From PBB1 sp046154125 (lineage in GTDB: Bacteria; Pseudomonadota; Gammaproteobacteria; Burkholderiales; Burkholderiaceae_C): a stretch of DNA of 64,000 bases. The position numbers and the translations under genes are program-made. The stretch is from assembly GCA_046154125.1 (NCBI GenBank), contig JBJXEJ010000115.1, positions 9,380 to 73,379 of the forward strand, in the 5' to 3' direction. Position 1 is the first letter of the stretch; every line of letters starts with the position of its first letter. The notes below the pieces were generated by a model, which made no database searches, was not told the origin of the DNA, and worked only from the letters and a program-made list of their open reading frames with translations. Positions 62,298-64,000 of this stretch are shown here, in pieces.

Positions 62298-63053
62298 TTG
62301 ATCCTTTACGAGTACCCGTTCAACGAGAGCATACGCACGATGTTGCGGCTCGAGCACCTGTTCGACCGCCTCGGGCAGTTGGCCCCGCGCGACACCGCAG
62401 TCGACCACCATTACGCGATCGCGACGATCTTCGAGATCATGGAAGTCGCTTCGCGCGCCGATCTGAAATCGGATCTCCTCAAGGATCTAGAGCGTCAGAA
62501 GGCCCAGCTCAACAGCTACAGGGGCAATCCGTCGATTTCCGAAGAGGCATTGGACAGGGTCGTCGACAAGATCGATCACGCCTTTGCAGGCCTCAACCAG
62601 TTGCCGGGCAAGGCCGGACATGCGCTGACTTCCAACGAGTGGCTGATGAGCATCCGCAGCCGCATCAGCATTCCGGGAGGAACCTGCGAGTTCGATCTGC
62701 CAGCCTATTACGCTTGGCAGCAGCAAGAGCCGACACGCCGTCGCGCCGACCTGGCGCGCTGGATCGCGCTGCTTCTGCCACTGGCCGAGGCGCTCACGGT
62801 CCTGCTGGGTCTGTTGCGTGATTCGGGTGTAGCCCAGCGCGTCACGGCACCGGCAGGGCAATTCCAGCAAAGTCTGCCCGCGGGTCGGACCTATCACCTG
62901 ATGCGGGTCCGCATGGACCCGGAGGGCGGCCTGGTACCGGAGATCACAGGACACCGGTTGATGGTGTCTGTGCGGCTGATGCGTCAGGACGCAGAAGGTC
63001 GCCTACGCACCCACACCGCTGACAGCAGCTTCGAACTGACCCTCTGCTCTTGA
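62298..63053 (+). CDS. zapD: Cell division protein ZapD
   Basis: A 251-residue FtsZ-bundling factor. MILYEYPFNESIRTMLRLEHLF is the standard N-terminus and the rest is helical with a C-terminal beta core ending SFELTLCS. The start is a TTG at 62298; no ATG or GTG lies in frame before the conserved N-terminus, so the TTG is required. It overlaps yacG by 4 nt. Confidence 0.93.
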   Translation: MILYEYPFNESIRTMLRLEHLFDRLGQLAPRDTAVDHHYAIATIFEIMEVASRADLKSDLLKDLERQKAQLNSYRGNPSISEEALDRVVDKIDHAFAGLNQLPGKAGHALTSNEWLMSIRSRISIPGGTCEFDLPAYYAWQQQEPTRRRADLARWIALLLPLAEALTVLLGLLRDSGVAQRVTAPAGQFQQSLPAGRTYHLMRVRMDPEGGLVPEITGHRLMVSVRLMRQDAEGRLRTHTADSSFELTLCS

Positions 63054-63259
63054 CGACGAGCAATGTCCCCGAGCGCATCGTCCGCTGCCCCAGTTGCGGC
63101 GGCGAAAGCATCTACGCGAGCAAGAATCCGTATCGGCCTTTTTGCAGCCAGCGCTGCAAGAACGCCGATTTCGGCGCCTGGGCAAGCGAAGGCTACAGAG
63201 TCGATTCACTGCCGTCTCCGGATGATCTTGACGACCCTCCGCCGACTCCAGAACTTTGA
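63050..63259 (+). CDS. yacG: DNA gyrase inhibitor YacG
   Basis: A 69-residue zinc protein that binds GyrB. Ligands in RCPSCGGESIYASKNPYRPFCSQRCKNADFG form the Cys4 finger. It also begins with TTG, overlapping the zapD stop by 4 nt (TTGA), so its translation probably depends on zapD. Slightly long C-terminal acidic/proline tail. Last of the pilB...yacG series. Confidence 0.93.
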   Translation: MTTSNVPERIVRCPSCGGESIYASKNPYRPFCSQRCKNADFGAWASEGYRVDSLPSPDDLDDPPPTPEL

Positions 63260-63282
63260 ACGGCATCAACCTGGTTCGGCCC

Positions 63283-63310
63283 TTGAATTGTCAAGGAGCG
63301 TCCCTATAAT
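63283..63310 (+). promoter_or_regulatory. groESL sigma70-type promoter
   Basis: -35 TTGAAT (63283-63288), 16-bp spacer, -10 TATAAT (63305-63310). Expected start site near 63317, at the left edge of the CIRCE operator. No alternative sigma32 (CTTGAAA...CCCCAT-type) promoter is obvious. Confidence 0.8.
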
Positions 63311-63317
63311 TGACTTG

Positions 63318-63344
63318 CTAGCACTCAGGTTCATTGAGTGCTAA
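63318..63344 (+). promoter_or_regulatory. CIRCE operator (HrcA-binding site) of groESL
   Basis: CTAGCACTC (63318-63326), a 9-nt spacer, GAGTGCTAA (63336-63344), the canonical CIRCE inverted repeat with one deviation at its first base. It begins at or just past the predicted transcription start, so HrcA binding would block transcription. It will also fold in the mRNA leader. Confidence 0.95.
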
Positions 63345-63448
63345 CGGGATTCAGGCACCTGCTGCCGAATCAACGGCCCGGCAGCTTCACAAAGCTGGTG
63401 CCGCCCGAACAACGACTGAAAACCGTTCCTACACCTCAAGGAGATGCT

Positions 63449-63739
63449 ATGAAACTTCGTCCTCTGCACGATCGCGTGATCGTCAAGCGCCTGGAACAAG
63501 AAACCAAGACCGCCTCCGGCATCGTCATCCCCGACAACGCAGCCGAAAAGCCTGATCAAGGCGAAGTTCTGGCCGTCGGCCCGGGCAAGCGCAACGACAA
63601 GGGCGATTTCATTGCCCTGAACTGCAAGGTCGGTGATCGCGTCCTGTTCGGCAAGTACAGCGGCCAGACCGTCAAGGTCGATGGCGATGAACTGCTGGTG
63701 ATGCGCGAAGAAGACCTGTTCGCCGTGGTCGAGAAGTAA
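63449..63739 (+). CDS. groES: Co-chaperonin GroES
   Basis: A 96-residue Hsp10. LRPLHDRVIVKRLEQETKTA opening, mobile loop ASGIVIPDNAAEKPDQG and C-terminal LLVMREEDLFAVVEK. CAAGGAGATGCT gives a strong ribosome site 7 nt before the ATG at 63449. A leader of about 130 nt carries CIRCE. Confidence 0.98.
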   Translation: MKLRPLHDRVIVKRLEQETKTASGIVIPDNAAEKPDQGEVLAVGPGKRNDKGDFIALNCKVGDRVLFGKYSGQTVKVDGDELLVMREEDLFAVVEK

Positions 63740-63785
63740 TCACTTCTCCCGCGACGCACCCACTCAATATTCAGGAGATACACAC

Positions 63786-64000
63786 ATGGCAGCAAAAGAC
63801 GTAGTTTTCGGCGGCGACGCCCGCGCCCGCATGGTCGAAGGCGTGAACATCCTGGCCAACGCGGTCAAGGTCACACTGGGCCCTAAGGGTCGCAACGTGG
63901 TGCTCGAGCGTTCGTTCGGCGCCCCGACGGTGACCAAGGACGGTGTCTCGGTCGCCAAGGAAATCGAGCTGAAGGACAAGCTCCAGAACATGGGCGCGCA
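63786..64000 (+). CDS. groEL: Chaperonin GroEL (5' part only)
   Basis: The first 71 codons of Hsp60: MAAKDVVFGGDARARMVEGV, then TLGPKGRNVVLERSFGAPTV, which holds ATP-site residues. CAGGAG lies before the ATG at 63786, 46 bp after groES. The rest is beyond the window. Confidence 0.98.
   Translation, partial: MAAKDVVFGGDARARMVEGVNILANAVKVTLGPKGRNVVLERSFGAPTVTKDGVSVAKEIELKDKLQNMGA

Noticed and set aside
63288..63293. TTGTCA as the groESL -35
   Set aside because: Only 11 bp from the -10; TTGAAT at 63283 gives a workable 16-bp spacer.

Overview
The window is GC-rich, densely packed bacterial chromosome from a betaproteobacterium, most likely order Burkholderiales (genus not resolved). Support comes from several gene blocks typical of that group: hisI-hisE-DUF4870-hinT-tatA-tatB-tatC, dusB-fis-purH-ruvC, rnb-tonB-aroE-mtgA, tlpA-aroQ-accB-accC-prmA, hemA-prfA-prmC-grxD-ubiX, rplU-rpmA-obgE-proB and pilB-pilC-pilD-coaE-zapD-yacG. 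A phasin and a lysine/alanine-rich histone H1-like protein fit the same assignment. I see no insertion sequence, prophage, integrase or CRISPR array, and nearly everything is core housekeeping.

Layout. 1-1.2 kb: a truncated Crp/Fnr regulator diverging from a stand-alone BLUF blue-light sensor. 1.2-6.7 kb: Nif3-like protein, membrane-anchored HtrA protease, Tat translocase, HinT, hisE/hisI and a MutT-type Nudix hydrolase. 6.7-10.2 kb: P-loop ATPase, SlmA, HAD phosphatase and argB. 10.4-12.9 kb: an 846-residue protein with two repeated Cache-like sensor modules and a C-terminal CheW domain, with no membrane segment visible. It is the least ordinary gene here. 12.9-17.7 kb: ruvC, purH, fis, dusB, a YqaA-type membrane protein and a phasin. 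17.8-29.2 kb: a long forward run covering RNase II, a TonB-like protein, shikimate and peptidoglycan genes, acetyl-CoA carboxylase subunits, prmA and a PfkB-type kinase. 29.2-34.7 kb: histone-like gene, nrdB, nrdA and an nrdA promoter carrying a helically phased pair of NrdR boxes. 34.7-40 kb: ampD, a PilR/PilS-like two-component system and a cytochrome-assembly membrane protein. 40-44.5 kb: convergent ffh and ftsY, tRNA-Met with its own promoter and terminator, a small secreted protein and miaB. 44.6-50.1 kb: hemA, prfA, prmC, an outer-membrane-like protein, grxD and ubiX. 50.1-57.5 kb: lytic transglycosylase, proS, rppH, proB, obgE, rpmA, rplU and ispB. 57.5-63.3 kb: tRNA-Pro, type IV pilus assembly genes, coaE, zapD and yacG. 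63.3-64 kb: groES and the start of groEL behind a CIRCE operator.

Genes are often coupled by 4-nt ATGA/GTGA/TTGA overlaps. Several usual neighbours are absent: hisGDBHAF before hisI, ruvAB after ruvC and phoH after miaB. Conversely ffh and ftsY sit tail to tail. This suggests rearrangement relative to familiar relatives; that comparison rests on remembered gene orders, not on an alignment.
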